NCBI RefSeq assembly: GCF_047553015.1
Contig: NZ_CP180212.1
Coordinates: 992,001-1,056,000 of the forward strand
Reading direction: 5' to 3'
From: Carnobacterium_A sp047553015
GTDB lineage: Bacteria; Bacillota; Bacilli; Lactobacillales; Carnobacteriaceae
DNA length: 64,000 nucleotides
This document shows positions 18,701-26,049 of this stretch, in pieces. Within the stretch, counting starts at the first letter, position 1. The number at the start of each line of letters is the position of its first letter. The position numbers and the translations under genes are program-made. The notes beneath the pieces are model-generated. The model was not told the DNA's origin. It searched no databases and saw only the letters and a program-made list of their open reading frames with translations.

Positions 18701-19011
18701 TTATTTCGCTAAAAGCTGGTGGAACGGGATTAAACTTAACAGGAGCAGATACTGTTATCTTGTACGATTTATGGTGGAACCCTGCTGTGGAAGAACAAGC
18801 AGCTGGTCGTGCTCATCGTTTAGGCCAAAAGAAAGTTGTTGAAGTCTGGCGTTTGATTGCAGAAGGAACAATTGAAGAAAAAATAAATTCTATGCAACAA
18901 GAGAAAAAAGCACTATTTGATCAAGTCATTACTTCAGAAGGCAAAGAACAACAATCTTTAACTCAATTAACAGAAGCAGATATTCGCGAAATATTAAGCA
19001 TTGGAAATTAA
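15784..19011 (+). CDS. SWIM zinc-finger SNF2/RapA-type helicase-like ATPase
   Basis: The 1075-residue protein has an N-terminal SWIM zinc finger (CEC near residue 58, then CKH), a long middle region of the type found in bacterial SNF2 proteins, and a two-lobed SNF2 motor. Motor motifs are the Walker A DDMGLGKTIQ near residue 643, DESQ near 744 (family usually DEAQ or DEAH), SGTPIENK near 775 and the motif V-VI region ending QAAGRAHRLGQ near 1010. It is expected to move on double-stranded DNA and remodel bound proteins; its target is unknown. AGGGGA precedes ATG 15784. A DsrE-like gene follows 42 bases later. Confidence 0.9.
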   Translation: MKWSIPERIIDQGRKYVADKRVLSINSNFEKKVWNAEVIGEERYRIELDGTTKEEDFCECVYWKEHGYCKHTVAVELELRDRGISRIMTKENAKEVATDSPSPGQELTESFTRIFLNEHRESLSTSGKERVLELEYKIEMKPLSTALVRTKKEVLALSIRIGVEKLYIIKDLPAFFESYVAQSVFELKSNQLIDFKQVHLTEEDKEIMNFLQKQFHSNQLIVGNQKEPVLLTNNKRYLILTPVLAEITLQMLQESGNLQFINGKDKYKKVIFIENQLPISFELFQKNKSITLDILNLVDFYLEEYQWFISSNVIFQPSKEQLRASKPLSSFLERHDGNDIEIKPEDMPDFTAYVMPILTKIGEVSVDEELKNSFIQEPLKTTIYFKYDKDTVHATVEFNYKQMVLSTNSEENHLPDLGVQIIRDSQQEMNVLNRLKEFDYHRTEKTYAKRMVRDDDFYALFTKEIPTLELDATVYVDDLLDSMFLDQIDPETNIDVQNDGSLLDIRFDIGGITPEEIDSVLKSLIEKKSFHKLENGTLIDLETENFRQISDVLTELRVSKSFQNGKISLPSYRGLELHEKFGLEEKNKQQLSRKFQNLIEDLNFPDQFEADLPKNLHADLRPYQVVGFKWLKMLSKYGFGGILADDMGLGKTIQVITYILSEIQEKKENNPFLIVAPASLIYNWNHELIKFAPSIENFVVAGTAEERMAIIQSAKSNQVLITSYPSFRQDADVYKKQEFSLLVLDESQMVKNYHTKTAQALRGLNIKKRFALSGTPIENKIEELWAVFQLIMPGFFPSVKQFKTLPYEQVSKMIRPFVLRRLKKDVLKELPDKIETNLYSSMTKEQKTVYLAYLQRIQESVQKMSGDDFRKNRIEILSGLTRLRQICCDPRLFLDDYQGESGKLEQLKELLQTAKESKKRVLIFSQFTSMLSIIERELAEEGIDTFYLSGQTKPKDRLEMVNRFNDGEKEIFLISLKAGGTGLNLTGADTVILYDLWWNPAVEEQAAGRAHRLGQKKVVEVWRLIAEGTIEEKINSMQQEKKALFDQVITSEGKEQQSLTQLTEADIREILSIGN

Positions 19012-19053
19012 AGACTCAATCAATGAAAAGAGGAACTATTAGGCAGGTGTTTT

Positions 19054-19380
19054 ATGAGGAAAGTTATTATCCATATTGATGAACAAGAAAAATGGTCGCT
19101 TTTATTAAGTAACGTAAAGAACTTAAAAAAAGAAGACGTTCAATTTGAAATAGAAGTCGTTGTTAATGGTCCAGCGATAAAAGGGTATTTAGATCCAGAA
19201 ATTGTAGAAAAAGTAGAATTATTTATGCAACAAGCTATTTTATTTGTTGCCTGCAATCATTCTATGGAAAGTCAAAGAATCAAGAAAGAACAATTAAATC
19301 CAGCAATCAAAATTGTTCCTTCAGGAATCTTAGAAGTAATTGACCAGCAATTAGCTGGTGCAGCATATGTTAAACCTTAA
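19054..19380 (+). CDS. DsrE family protein
   Basis: The 108-residue protein has the alternating strand/helix pattern of the DsrE/DsrF fold: MRKVIIHID strand, a VEIEVVVNGP-like strand (here FEIEVVVNGP), then FVACNHSM holding the single conserved Cys near residue 69, and a GILEVIDQQLAGAAYVKP-like C-terminus. Related proteins handle sulfur, but many single-gene members have no known role, and none is assigned. It probably shares a transcript with the SNF2 gene. A 12-bp inverted repeat follows. Confidence 0.7.
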   Translation: MRKVIIHIDEQEKWSLLLSNVKNLKKEDVQFEIEVVVNGPAIKGYLDPEIVEKVELFMQQAILFVACNHSMESQRIKKEQLNPAIKIVPSGILEVIDQQLAGAAYVKP

Positions 19381-19393
19381 GAGTGATTAACTT

Positions 19394-19433
19394 AATCAAG
19401 AGAAAAGGACTATTTCATTCATTTCTCTTGATT
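19394..19433 (+). repeat. 12-bp inverted repeat ending on the rpsB -35 box
   Basis: AATCAAGAGAAA (19394-19405) and TTTCTCTTGATT (19422-19433) are perfect complements with a 16-base loop. The right arm contains the rpsB -35 TTGATT. It may be the terminator of the DsrE-like gene, but its T tail is weak (TATTCAATAAT), or a protein-binding site over the promoter. Confidence 0.6.
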
Positions 19434-19456
19434 TATTCAATAATAAATCGTATAAT
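19428..19456 (+). promoter_or_regulatory. strong promoter of rpsB
   Basis: -35 TTGATT (19428-19433) and a perfect -10 TATAAT (19451-19456) are 17 bp apart. Transcription would start near 19463, giving a leader of about 120 nt. Confidence 0.85.
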
Positions 19457-19462
19457 AATAAG

Positions 19463-19572
19463 CGGTGTTAAAACACCAACTAATTTCACACCCCAGCGGA
19501 TGTAAAGGACGGTGCTTGAGTAATCAAGTCTCCTTACAGTTGAACTTGGGGGAGGAAAAAATAAAACCAATG
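19463..19572 (+). ncRNA. structured 5' leader of rpsB (candidate ribosomal-protein autoregulatory RNA)
   Basis: GGTGTT pairs with ACACC (start of the transcript). Then three nested helices stack: CCCCA 19491-19495 with TGGGG 19547-19551; TGTAAAGGA 19501-19509 with TCCTTACA 19531-19538 (one bulged A); CTTGA 19515-19519 with TCAAG 19524-19528. Ribosomal-protein operons often carry such leaders bound by their own product, and S2 autoregulation is known in E. coli. That this leader binds S2 is inference. Confidence 0.5.
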
Positions 19573-19585
19573 GAGGAAACAAATC

Positions 19586-20374
19586 ATGGCAGTAATCTCA
19601 ATGAAACAATTGCTCGAAGCAGGCGTACACTTTGGTCACCAGACACGTCGTTGGAACCCAAAAATGAAACGTTTTATCTTTACAGAAAGAAACGGTATCT
19701 ACATTATCGACTTACAGAAAACAGTTAAGTTAGCTGATGCAGCATACACATACATGAAAGAAGTATCTGAAAATGGCGGAATCGCTTTATTCGTAGGTAC
19801 TAAAAAACAAGCACAAGAAGCAATTAAAGAAGAAGCAATCCGTTCAGGACAATTCTACGTAAACCACCGTTGGTTAGGTGGAACATTAACTAACTGGGAT
19901 ACAATCCAAAAACGTATTAAACGTCTAAAAGAAATCAATAAAATGGAAGAAGATGGAACTTTTGAAGTCCTTCCTAAAAAAGAAGTTGGGATCTTGCTAA
20001 AACAACGTGATCGTTTAGAAAAATTCTTAGGCGGAATCCAAGATATGCCTAGAATTCCAGATGTTATGTTTGTTGTAGACCCACGTAAAGAGCGTATTGC
20101 AATTCAAGAAGCTCATAAATTAAATATTCCTATCGTAGCAATGGTTGATACAAACTGTGATCCTGATGAGATTGATGTTATTATCCCATCAAACGATGAC
20201 GCAATTCGTGCTGTTAAATTGATTACTTCAAAAATGGCTGACGCTATGATTGAAGGAAATCAAGGAGAAGACGAAGTTGTAGAAGAAACGTTTACACCTG
20301 AAGCACCTGTAGCTGCCGAAACTGCATCAATTGAAGAAATCGTTGAAGTTGTTGAAGGCAATAACGCTGAATAA
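19586..20374 (+). CDS. rpsB: 30S ribosomal protein S2
   Basis: The 262-residue protein is a standard S2: MAVISMKQLLEAGVHFGHQT start, KRFIFTERNGIYIIDLQKT segment, VNHRWLGGTLTNW near residue 90, and an acidic C-terminal tail (from about residue 228). It joins late to the small subunit and is needed for S1 binding. GGAGG lies 9 bases before ATG 19586. It heads rpsB-tsf behind a strong promoter, with an intercistronic terminator before tsf. Confidence 0.97.
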   Translation: MAVISMKQLLEAGVHFGHQTRRWNPKMKRFIFTERNGIYIIDLQKTVKLADAAYTYMKEVSENGGIALFVGTKKQAQEAIKEEAIRSGQFYVNHRWLGGTLTNWDTIQKRIKRLKEINKMEEDGTFEVLPKKEVGILLKQRDRLEKFLGGIQDMPRIPDVMFVVDPRKERIAIQEAHKLNIPIVAMVDTNCDPDEIDVIIPSNDDAIRAVKLITSKMADAMIEGNQGEDEVVEETFTPEAPVAAETASIEEIVEVVEGNNAE

Positions 20375-20387
20375 TTAAATAATACCC

Positions 20388-20470
20388 AGCTGTCTCGAGC
20401 AAAAGGAGAAGTGAGAAGCGACTTTACACGAAGCGGCATCATTTCAAATTTAGCGGAGACAGCTTTTTTT
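20388..20470 (+). terminator. intercistronic terminator/attenuator between rpsB and tsf
   Basis: AGCTGTCTC (20388-20396) pairs with GAGACAGCT (20456-20464), followed by seven T. The long loop can fold a smaller hairpin (GAAGT with ACTTT). Partial read-through here would set tsf output relative to rpsB, since no separate tsf promoter was seen. Confidence 0.7.
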
Positions 20471-20506
20471 ATGAAGTAAAACAAAATTACTAGGAGGAAT
20501 AGTATA

Positions 20507-21388
20507 ATGGTACAAGTAACAGCTAAGTTAGTAAAAGAATTACGCGATATGACAGGCGTAGGCATGATGGATTCAAAAAAGGCATTAGTTGCTGTTGACG
20601 GAGACATCGATGCTGCGGTTGATTATTTAAGAGAAACAGGTATGGCTAAAGCAGCTAAAAAAGCTGACCGTATCGCTGCTGAAGGTTTAGCAGGAGTATA
20701 TGTTGATGGCAATATTGGTTCAATTACTGAAATCAACTCTGAAACAGACTTTGTTTCAAAAAATGAGCAATTTCAAAAATTAGTTAAGGATGTTACTGAA
20801 GCAGTTGCAAAAGGCAATCCTGCAACTGTTGAAGAAGCTAAAACGCTTAAAGCAGGTAACGGAACAGTTGAAACTGAGATTCTTGCAGGAACAACTAAAA
20901 TCGGAGAGAAGATTGAATTACGCCGTTTTTCACGTGTTGAGAAAACAGATGCAGACGTATTTGGAGCTTATACACATATGGGTGGCCGTATCGCTGTTTT
21001 GACTGTTATAGAAGGATCAAATGATGAAGAATTAGCACGTGATATTGCTATGCACATTGCTGCAATCAATCCTAAATATGTTTCTCGCGAACAAGTATCT
21101 CAAGAAGAAATTGATCATGAAACTAAAGTATTAACTGAGCAAGCTTTAAATGAAGGCAAACCTGCTAATATCGTTGAGAAAATGATTGTTGGACGCTTGA
21201 ATAAGTATTTAGCTGAAATCTGTTTAGTAGATCAACCTTTCGTTAAAGATCAAGATATGACTGTTGGCAAATACCTTGCTTCTAAAGGCGCAACGGTTAA
21301 ATCATTTGTTCGTTTTGAAGTTGGAGAAGGTATCCAGAAACGTGAAGAAAACTTCGCAGAAGAAGTTATGAATCAAGTAAACAAATAA
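20507..21388 (+). CDS. tsf: translation elongation factor Ts
   Basis: The 293-residue protein exchanges GDP for GTP on EF-Tu. Seen are the N-terminal UBA-like domain (LVKELRDMTGVGMMDSKKAL), the key TDFVSKN motif near residue 80 and the HIAAINPKYVSREQV segment near residue 180. Length is normal. GGAGG precedes ATG 20507. It follows rpsB as in most bacteria, with a terminator on each side. Confidence 0.97.
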   Translation: MVQVTAKLVKELRDMTGVGMMDSKKALVAVDGDIDAAVDYLRETGMAKAAKKADRIAAEGLAGVYVDGNIGSITEINSETDFVSKNEQFQKLVKDVTEAVAKGNPATVEEAKTLKAGNGTVETEILAGTTKIGEKIELRRFSRVEKTDADVFGAYTHMGGRIAVLTVIEGSNDEELARDIAMHIAAINPKYVSREQVSQEEIDHETKVLTEQALNEGKPANIVEKMIVGRLNKYLAEICLVDQPFVKDQDMTVGKYLASKGATVKSFVRFEVGEGIQKREENFAEEVMNQVNK

Positions 21389-21394
21389 CAGACA

Positions 21395-21431
21395 AAAAGG
21401 AGCACATTTCGTGATGTGTTCCCTTTTTTTA
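21395..21431 (+). terminator. rho-independent terminator after tsf
   Basis: AAAAGGAGCACAT pairs with ATGTGTTCCCTTTT (one G-U pair) and runs into seven T. It ends the rpsB-tsf transcript. Confidence 0.85.
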
Positions 21432-21574
21432 TCTTATTTCGCTATTTTACATAATAGGCGAAAGCCCGTTTATTAATAAAAATATATTTAGTTAGTATTA
21501 AAGATTATAAATGAAGTTTTTGAAAAAATATGGTAAACTTGATGAAGTGCGTAAGAGTCAATGGAGGGAAAAAA

Positions 21575-22300
21575 ATGATTGAACCGAAATACAAACGTAT
21601 TATTTTAAAAGTTAGTGGAGAAGCCTTAGCTGGAGATACAGGATTTGGTATTCAACCGCCAGTTATCAACAATATATGTAAAGAAATAAAAGAAGTAAAA
21701 GAATTAGGAATTGAAATCGCGATTGTTGTTGGTGGTGGTAATATCTGGCGTGGACAAGTCGGTTCTGAAATGGGTATGGAAAGAGCCCAAGCTGATTACA
21801 TGGGGATGTTAGCAACGGTCATGAATGCTCTAGCATTACAAGATTGTTTAGAAAATGTTGGAGTGCCAACGAGAGTTCAAACATCTATCGAAATGCGACA
21901 AATTGCTGAACCATACATTCGTCGTAAAGCAGAAAGACATTTAGAAAAAGGTCGTGTTGTTATATTTGCAGGTGGCACTGGGAATCCTTATTTCTCTACA
22001 GATACTACAGCCGCTTTGCGTGCAGCTGAGATTGGCGCCGATGTGATATTAATGGCGAAAAATAATGTTGATGGTGTTTATTCAGCAGATCCTAAATTAG
22101 ATAGTTCAGCGATTAAATACGAAGAATTAACTCATTTAGACATTATAAATAAAGGTCTACAAGTTATGGATACAACGGCAAGTTCGTTAAGTATGGATAA
22201 CGATATTCCATTAGTCGTCTTTAATCTTAACGAACCTGGAAACATTAAACGTGTTGTTTTAGGTGAAACGATTGGTACTACTGTCAGGGGGAAAAAATAA
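21575..22300 (+). CDS. pyrH: uridylate kinase
   Basis: The 241-residue amino-acid-kinase-fold enzyme phosphorylates UMP to UDP. It has the LKVSGEAL start motif near residue 10, the glycine-rich VVGGGNIWRG near residue 50 and the GGTGNPYFSTDTTA block near residue 130. Start: ATG 21575 lies 6 bases after GGAGGG; an in-frame ATG at 21530 has no ribosome binding site and would add 15 residues unlike the family. Its stop overlaps the frr start by one base. A candidate extended -10 (TGG-TAAACT, 21531-21539) lies upstream. Confidence 0.96.
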   Translation: MIEPKYKRIILKVSGEALAGDTGFGIQPPVINNICKEIKEVKELGIEIAIVVGGGNIWRGQVGSEMGMERAQADYMGMLATVMNALALQDCLENVGVPTRVQTSIEMRQIAEPYIRRKAERHLEKGRVVIFAGGTGNPYFSTDTTAALRAAEIGADVILMAKNNVDGVYSADPKLDSSAIKYEELTHLDIINKGLQVMDTTASSLSMDNDIPLVVFNLNEPGNIKRVVLGETIGTTVRGKK

Positions 22301-22857
22301 TGAGTACAGAATTATTGAAAGAAACAAAAGAAAAAATGGTTAAAGCAGAACAAGCTTTCCAAAGAGAATTAGGAAGCATTCGAGCAGGACGTGCAAATCC
22401 TTCATTGTTAGATCGCATCCAAATTATTTATTATGGTGCTCCAACACCTTTGAACCAAATTGCACAGATATCTATTCCAGAAGCACGGGTGCTAATGATA
22501 ACACCATTTGACAAGACAGCACTTAAAGATATCGAAAAAGCTCTTATGCAAAGTGATATTGGAATCAACCCAAACAATGACGGCAATGTTATTCGTTTAG
22601 TTATTCCTCAATTAACAGAAGATAGACGTAAAGAGCTAGCTAAACAAGTAGGTAAAGAAGCAGAAAACTCAAAAGTCTCTGTTCGTAATATTAGACGAGA
22701 ATCAATTGATGAATTAAAAAAAGCAGAAAAAAATAAAGAATTAACATCTGACGACGTTCATTCTTATGAAGAAGATATTCAAAAGTTAACAGATGAAAGT
22801 ATTAAAAATGTTGACGCGATTGCTTCTGAAAAAGAAAAAGAATTGTTAGACGTTTAA
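22300..22857 (+). CDS. frr: ribosome recycling factor
   Basis: The 185-residue protein acts with EF-G to split post-termination ribosomes. It has the typical LGSIRAGRANPSLLD segment near residue 25, the PIPEARVL-type segment (here SIPEARVLMITPFDK) near residue 65 and the NIRRESIDELKK segment near residue 130 in the long helical domain. Its ATG overlaps the pyrH TAA by one base, with AGGGGG upstream, so the pair is translationally coupled. Confidence 0.97.
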   Translation: MSTELLKETKEKMVKAEQAFQRELGSIRAGRANPSLLDRIQIIYYGAPTPLNQIAQISIPEARVLMITPFDKTALKDIEKALMQSDIGINPNNDGNVIRLVIPQLTEDRRKELAKQVGKEAENSKVSVRNIRRESIDELKKAEKNKELTSDDVHSYEEDIQKLTDESIKNVDAIASEKEKELLDV

Positions 22858-22870
22858 TTTATAGACAGTA

Positions 22871-22926
22871 AGTAAAACACCTCATCGACCTTGTTGAAGG
22901 TCAATGAGGTGTTTTACTTTTTGTTC
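22871..22926. terminator. terminator between frr and the small - strand ORF
   Basis: AGTAAAACACCTCAT and GACCTT pair with AAGGTC and ATGAGGTGTTTTACT around GTTG, with one mismatch, followed by TTTTTGTTCTT. The A-rich left arm lets it also end the convergent small ORF. Confidence 0.88.
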
Positions 22927-23037
22927 TTATTTAGTCGTTGTGTCTGTCTCTTCTTCTTTTAAAAAGAAATTAGTTACTCTTGCTGCTACGTAAGATACTA
23001 AAAAACTGACGACCATTCGTTTAATTATTTTTTTCAT
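22927..23037 (-). CDS. small hypothetical protein, 36 residues
   Basis: On the - strand an ATG opens 36 codons: a basic start MKKIIKRM, a hydrophobic core VVSFLVSYVAARV, then FFLK and an acidic/Thr tail. AAGGGG lies 9 bases before the ATG, and an extended -10 (TGG-TATACT, 23077-23069) lies 31 bases further up. With a terminator on the other side this makes a complete transcription unit in a gap that otherwise holds no gene. I do not recognise the protein. It looks like a small membrane-associated peptide. Confidence 0.6.
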   Translation of the reverse strand: MKKIIKRMVVSFLVSYVAARVTNFFLKEEETDTTTK

Positions 23038-23068
23038 AGCAATCATCCCCTTACTTTTATCTATATAA

Positions 23069-23077
23069 AGTATACCA
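23069..23077 (-). promoter_or_regulatory. extended -10 promoter of the 36-residue ORF
   Basis: TGG-TATACT on the - strand, with no clear -35 box. The remaining gap to uppS (23078-23257) is AT-rich and shows only a TGA-TACAAT extended -10 at 23215-23223, which probably serves uppS. Confidence 0.45.
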
Positions 23078-23257
23078 TTATTTTTTTTAAAAAAATAATA
23101 GTACGATTTCTTGATTTTAAAAGCTTACTAGTGATAACTAGTTTTTCTTTTTCTGTTTGACTATCTAGAAATCTCTTAAGATATTTATTTATTATAGGCA
23201 TTCATAGTAGATTTTGATACAATGGTATCAGTCAGTTAACGGATTGGAGAAACTCAA

Positions 23258-24037
23258 ATGATAAATTTTTTTAAAAAAAAGAAACAAGAAGCAGAAAAAA
23301 AAAATGAAATCCACCCTTTTGATAAACTAGACGAGATACCTGCTCATGTTGCAATCATTATGGATGGGAATGGACGTTGGGCTCAAAAAAAATTATTGCC
23401 CAGAATTGCCGGACACAAAGAAGGTATGAATACAGTTAAAAAAATCACAAAAAGATCTAGCCAAATAGGTATCAAAGTTTTGACTCTATATGCTTTTTCA
23501 ACTGAAAATTGGCGAAGACCTGATCCAGAAGTGAATTTTTTAATGCAATTACCAGTAGATTTTTTTGACGCATTTGTGCCGGATTTGATTAAAGAAAATA
23601 TCAAAGTTCAAGTCATCGGATTTACAGATCAATTGCCAGCACATACACAAAAAGCAGTAATGCAAGCTATTGAAGATACAAAAAATAATACAGGTATGAT
23701 ACTTAACTTTGCCTTAAATTATGGGAGTCGCAGTGAAATGATTGAAGCGACTAAACAAATAGCAAAAATGGTGAAAGATAACAGATTAGATAGTGAAGAA
23801 ATAGATGAAACCATTTTTGAATCACACTTAATGACAGCTTCATTAGGAGACTATCAAGAAGTCGACTTTATGATTCGAACAAGTGGAGAAGAGAGAATGA
23901 GCAATTTTCTGCTTTGGCAAAACGCTTATAGTGAATTTTACTTTACAAAAGAGCTTTGGCCAGATTTCAATGAGCAGTCGTTAGAAAATGCCGTTAGCGT
24001 TTATCAAAAAAGACACAGACGTTTTGGTGCATTATAA
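23258..24037 (+). CDS. uppS: undecaprenyl diphosphate synthase (cis-prenyltransferase)
   Basis: The 259-residue enzyme builds C55 undecaprenyl diphosphate, the lipid carrier of cell wall synthesis, from FPP and IPP. It has the IIMDGNGRWAQ motif near residue 33 (catalytic Asp), GHKEGM, LTLYAFSTENWRRP near residue 77 and the C-terminal FMIRTSGEERMSNFLLWQ and ELWPDF segments, all cis-prenyltransferase signatures. GGAG precedes ATG 23258. It begins the uppS-cdsA-dxr-rseP-proS cluster conserved in Firmicutes. Confidence 0.96.
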   Translation: MINFFKKKKQEAEKKNEIHPFDKLDEIPAHVAIIMDGNGRWAQKKLLPRIAGHKEGMNTVKKITKRSSQIGIKVLTLYAFSTENWRRPDPEVNFLMQLPVDFFDAFVPDLIKENIKVQVIGFTDQLPAHTQKAVMQAIEDTKNNTGMILNFALNYGSRSEMIEATKQIAKMVKDNRLDSEEIDETIFESHLMTASLGDYQEVDFMIRTSGEERMSNFLLWQNAYSEFYFTKELWPDFNEQSLENAVSVYQKRHRRFGAL

Positions 24038-24056
24038 TAGCTAGGAGGAAAAATAA

Positions 24057-24839
24057 GTGAAACAAAGACTCATCACAGCCATACTTTCTTTAATCGTTTT
24101 CGTACCAATTGTTTATATGGGCTCGGTTATTTTAACAACAGCTGTATCTTTATTAGGTTTAATTGCTTTATTTGAATTATTTAGAATGAGAAAACAATCT
24201 TTATTGTCCATAGAAGGATTAATAGCTGGTAGTGCTTTATTACTAATTATCATTCCTTCAAATCAAGGTGTATTAGGTACAGCCTACTCATCAAGTATGT
24301 TATTCTATATTTGTGCATTATTGCTACTAATCTCAACAGTATTTTCGAAAAACACATTTAATTTTGATGATGCTGCTATGTCAATACTGGGGTCTATTTA
24401 CATTGGATACGGCTTTAAGTACTTTCTGTTGATCCGTTTTGAAGGGTTAAGACTATTGCTATTGGCCTTATTTATTGTTTGGGCAACAGATGTTGGGGCT
24501 TATTTAGTTGGCCGTAAGTTCGGTAAAAATAAGCTTGCTCCGCATATTAGTCCTAATAAAACGATTGAAGGATCATTAGGAGGAATTTTCTGTGCGCTTG
24601 TTATTTCGACAGGCTATTATTTTAGTTATCCAGCTGATTTTTCATTTGGCATGACAGCTTTACTAGCTAGCTTAATTTCTGTTTCTGGTCAACTAGGGGA
24701 CTTAGTCGAATCAGCTTTAAAACGCCATTATGATGTAAAAGATTCTGGGAAAATATTGCCAGGTCATGGTGGAATTCTTGACCGATTTGATAGTATTTTA
24801 TTTGCAATGCCAGTATTGTATTTACTGACGTTAGTTTAA
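24057..24839 (+). CDS. cdsA: phosphatidate cytidylyltransferase
   Basis: The 260-residue integral membrane enzyme makes CDP-diacylglycerol, the branch point of phospholipid synthesis, from phosphatidic acid and CTP. It is hydrophobic throughout with about seven or eight membrane segments and ends with the family signature KRHYDVKDSGKILPGHGG followed by DRFDS. The start is GTG, 6 bases after AGGAGG. It follows uppS by 19 bases. Confidence 0.95.
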   Translation: MKQRLITAILSLIVFVPIVYMGSVILTTAVSLLGLIALFELFRMRKQSLLSIEGLIAGSALLLIIIPSNQGVLGTAYSSSMLFYICALLLLISTVFSKNTFNFDDAAMSILGSIYIGYGFKYFLLIRFEGLRLLLLALFIVWATDVGAYLVGRKFGKNKLAPHISPNKTIEGSLGGIFCALVISTGYYFSYPADFSFGMTALLASLISVSGQLGDLVESALKRHYDVKDSGKILPGHGGILDRFDSILFAMPVLYLLTLV

Positions 24840-24894
24840 TTCATGAAAGGGTGTGAAAAAGTTAGTATCTTTTACTGATAGTAACTTTAGTATC

Positions 24895-26037
24895 ATGAAA
24901 AAAATTTGTTTATTAGGTGCTACTGGATCAGTAGGGTCTAGTACCATTGAAGTGGTTCGATCTTACCCAGATTTATTCAAAATAGAGGCTTTTTCTTTTT
25001 ATGAAAATGAGACAAAAGGAAGAAAATTGATTGAACTATTAAAACCTAAAGCAGTAGCAGTCAAGTCAAAAGAACTGGCTGTCCGATTGAAGTTAGATTA
25101 TCCTGCTGTTCAATTTACATATGGTATAGAGGGATTATCGGAACTAGTTGTTAGGGATAAAGTGGAAACAGTTGTCACGGCAGTAATGGGCAGTATTGGC
25201 TTGTTGCCAACATTAGCGGCTATCAAAGCAGGAAAAGACATTGCGCTTGCCAATAAAGAAACGCTTGTCATGGCTGGTGATTTAGTTATGCAAGAAGCTG
25301 CTAAAAATAACGTTAGAATTTTCCCTCTAGATAGTGAGCATTCAGCAATATTTCAATGTTTACAAGGTGAAAATAGTAGCGCTATTAGTCAATTGCTTAT
25401 TACAGCATCAGGTGGAAGCTTTCGTGATTATTCTAGAGCAGACTTACGTGATGTCAGCGTTTCAGATGCGTTAAATCACCCAAATTGGTCAATGGGAAAA
25501 AAAATAACCGTTGATTCAGCTTCTATGATGAATAAAGGCTTAGAAGTAATTGAAGCTAAGTGGTTATTTGATATGGATTATGATAAAATAAAAGTTCTTT
25601 TACACCGTGAGAGTATTGTGCATTCTATGGTACAATTTGTCGACGGAACGATTAAAGCTCAATTAGGGGCTAGTGATATGCGAGAACCCATCCAATATGC
25701 GCTAGGTTTTCCAACTCGAATGCCAGTTAAAAAACCTGTTTTTTTTGATTTAGCTACCATTGGACAATTGAGATTCGAAGAAATGGATTTTGAACGATTC
25801 CCTCTATTACAACTAGCTTTTGATGTTGGGAGAATAGGTGGAACAGCTCCAACAGTTATGAATGCAGCAAATGAAGTTGCTGTAAATGCATTTATTGAAG
25901 GTAAGGTATCGTTTTTAGAGATTGAAAAACTTGTTTGTAAAGCGGTAAATCGAGAAAAAGAAGTACAAAAACCAGACCTGACTATTCTTTTGGAAGTCGA
26001 TAAAGAGACCAGAGAAAAAGTTATGAGTTGGATTTAA
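24895..26037 (+). CDS. dxr: 1-deoxy-D-xylulose 5-phosphate reductoisomerase
   Basis: Dxr makes 2-C-methyl-D-erythritol 4-phosphate with NADPH, the first committed step of the MEP isoprenoid pathway. The protein has the Rossmann start ICLLGATGSVGSST, ANKETLVMAG near residue 125, the metal/substrate region PLDSEHSAIFQ near residue 150 and SMMNKGLEVIEAKWLF. The start is uncertain. ATG 24895 (380 residues) matches the family start but has no ribosome binding site; GTG 24853 (394 residues) sits only 1-2 bases after AAAGGG. It sits between cdsA and rseP, its usual place. Carrying dxr implies a full MEP pathway, so this strain should not depend only on mevalonate. Confidence 0.92.
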   Translation: MKKICLLGATGSVGSSTIEVVRSYPDLFKIEAFSFYENETKGRKLIELLKPKAVAVKSKELAVRLKLDYPAVQFTYGIEGLSELVVRDKVETVVTAVMGSIGLLPTLAAIKAGKDIALANKETLVMAGDLVMQEAAKNNVRIFPLDSEHSAIFQCLQGENSSAISQLLITASGGSFRDYSRADLRDVSVSDALNHPNWSMGKKITVDSASMMNKGLEVIEAKWLFDMDYDKIKVLLHRESIVHSMVQFVDGTIKAQLGASDMREPIQYALGFPTRMPVKKPVFFDLATIGQLRFEEMDFERFPLLQLAFDVGRIGGTAPTVMNAANEVAVNAFIEGKVSFLEIEKLVCKAVNREKEVQKPDLTILLEVDKETREKVMSWI

Positions 26038-26049
26038 GGGAGAGATAAA

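Noticed and set aside
19465..19728. An open frame across the rpsB leader and start
   Set aside because: It overlaps rpsB in another frame; the rpsB frame has the right ribosome binding site and the S2 sequence.
20260..20607. A - strand frame over the rpsB-tsf junction
   Set aside because: It is a shadow of the two genes and of the terminator between them.
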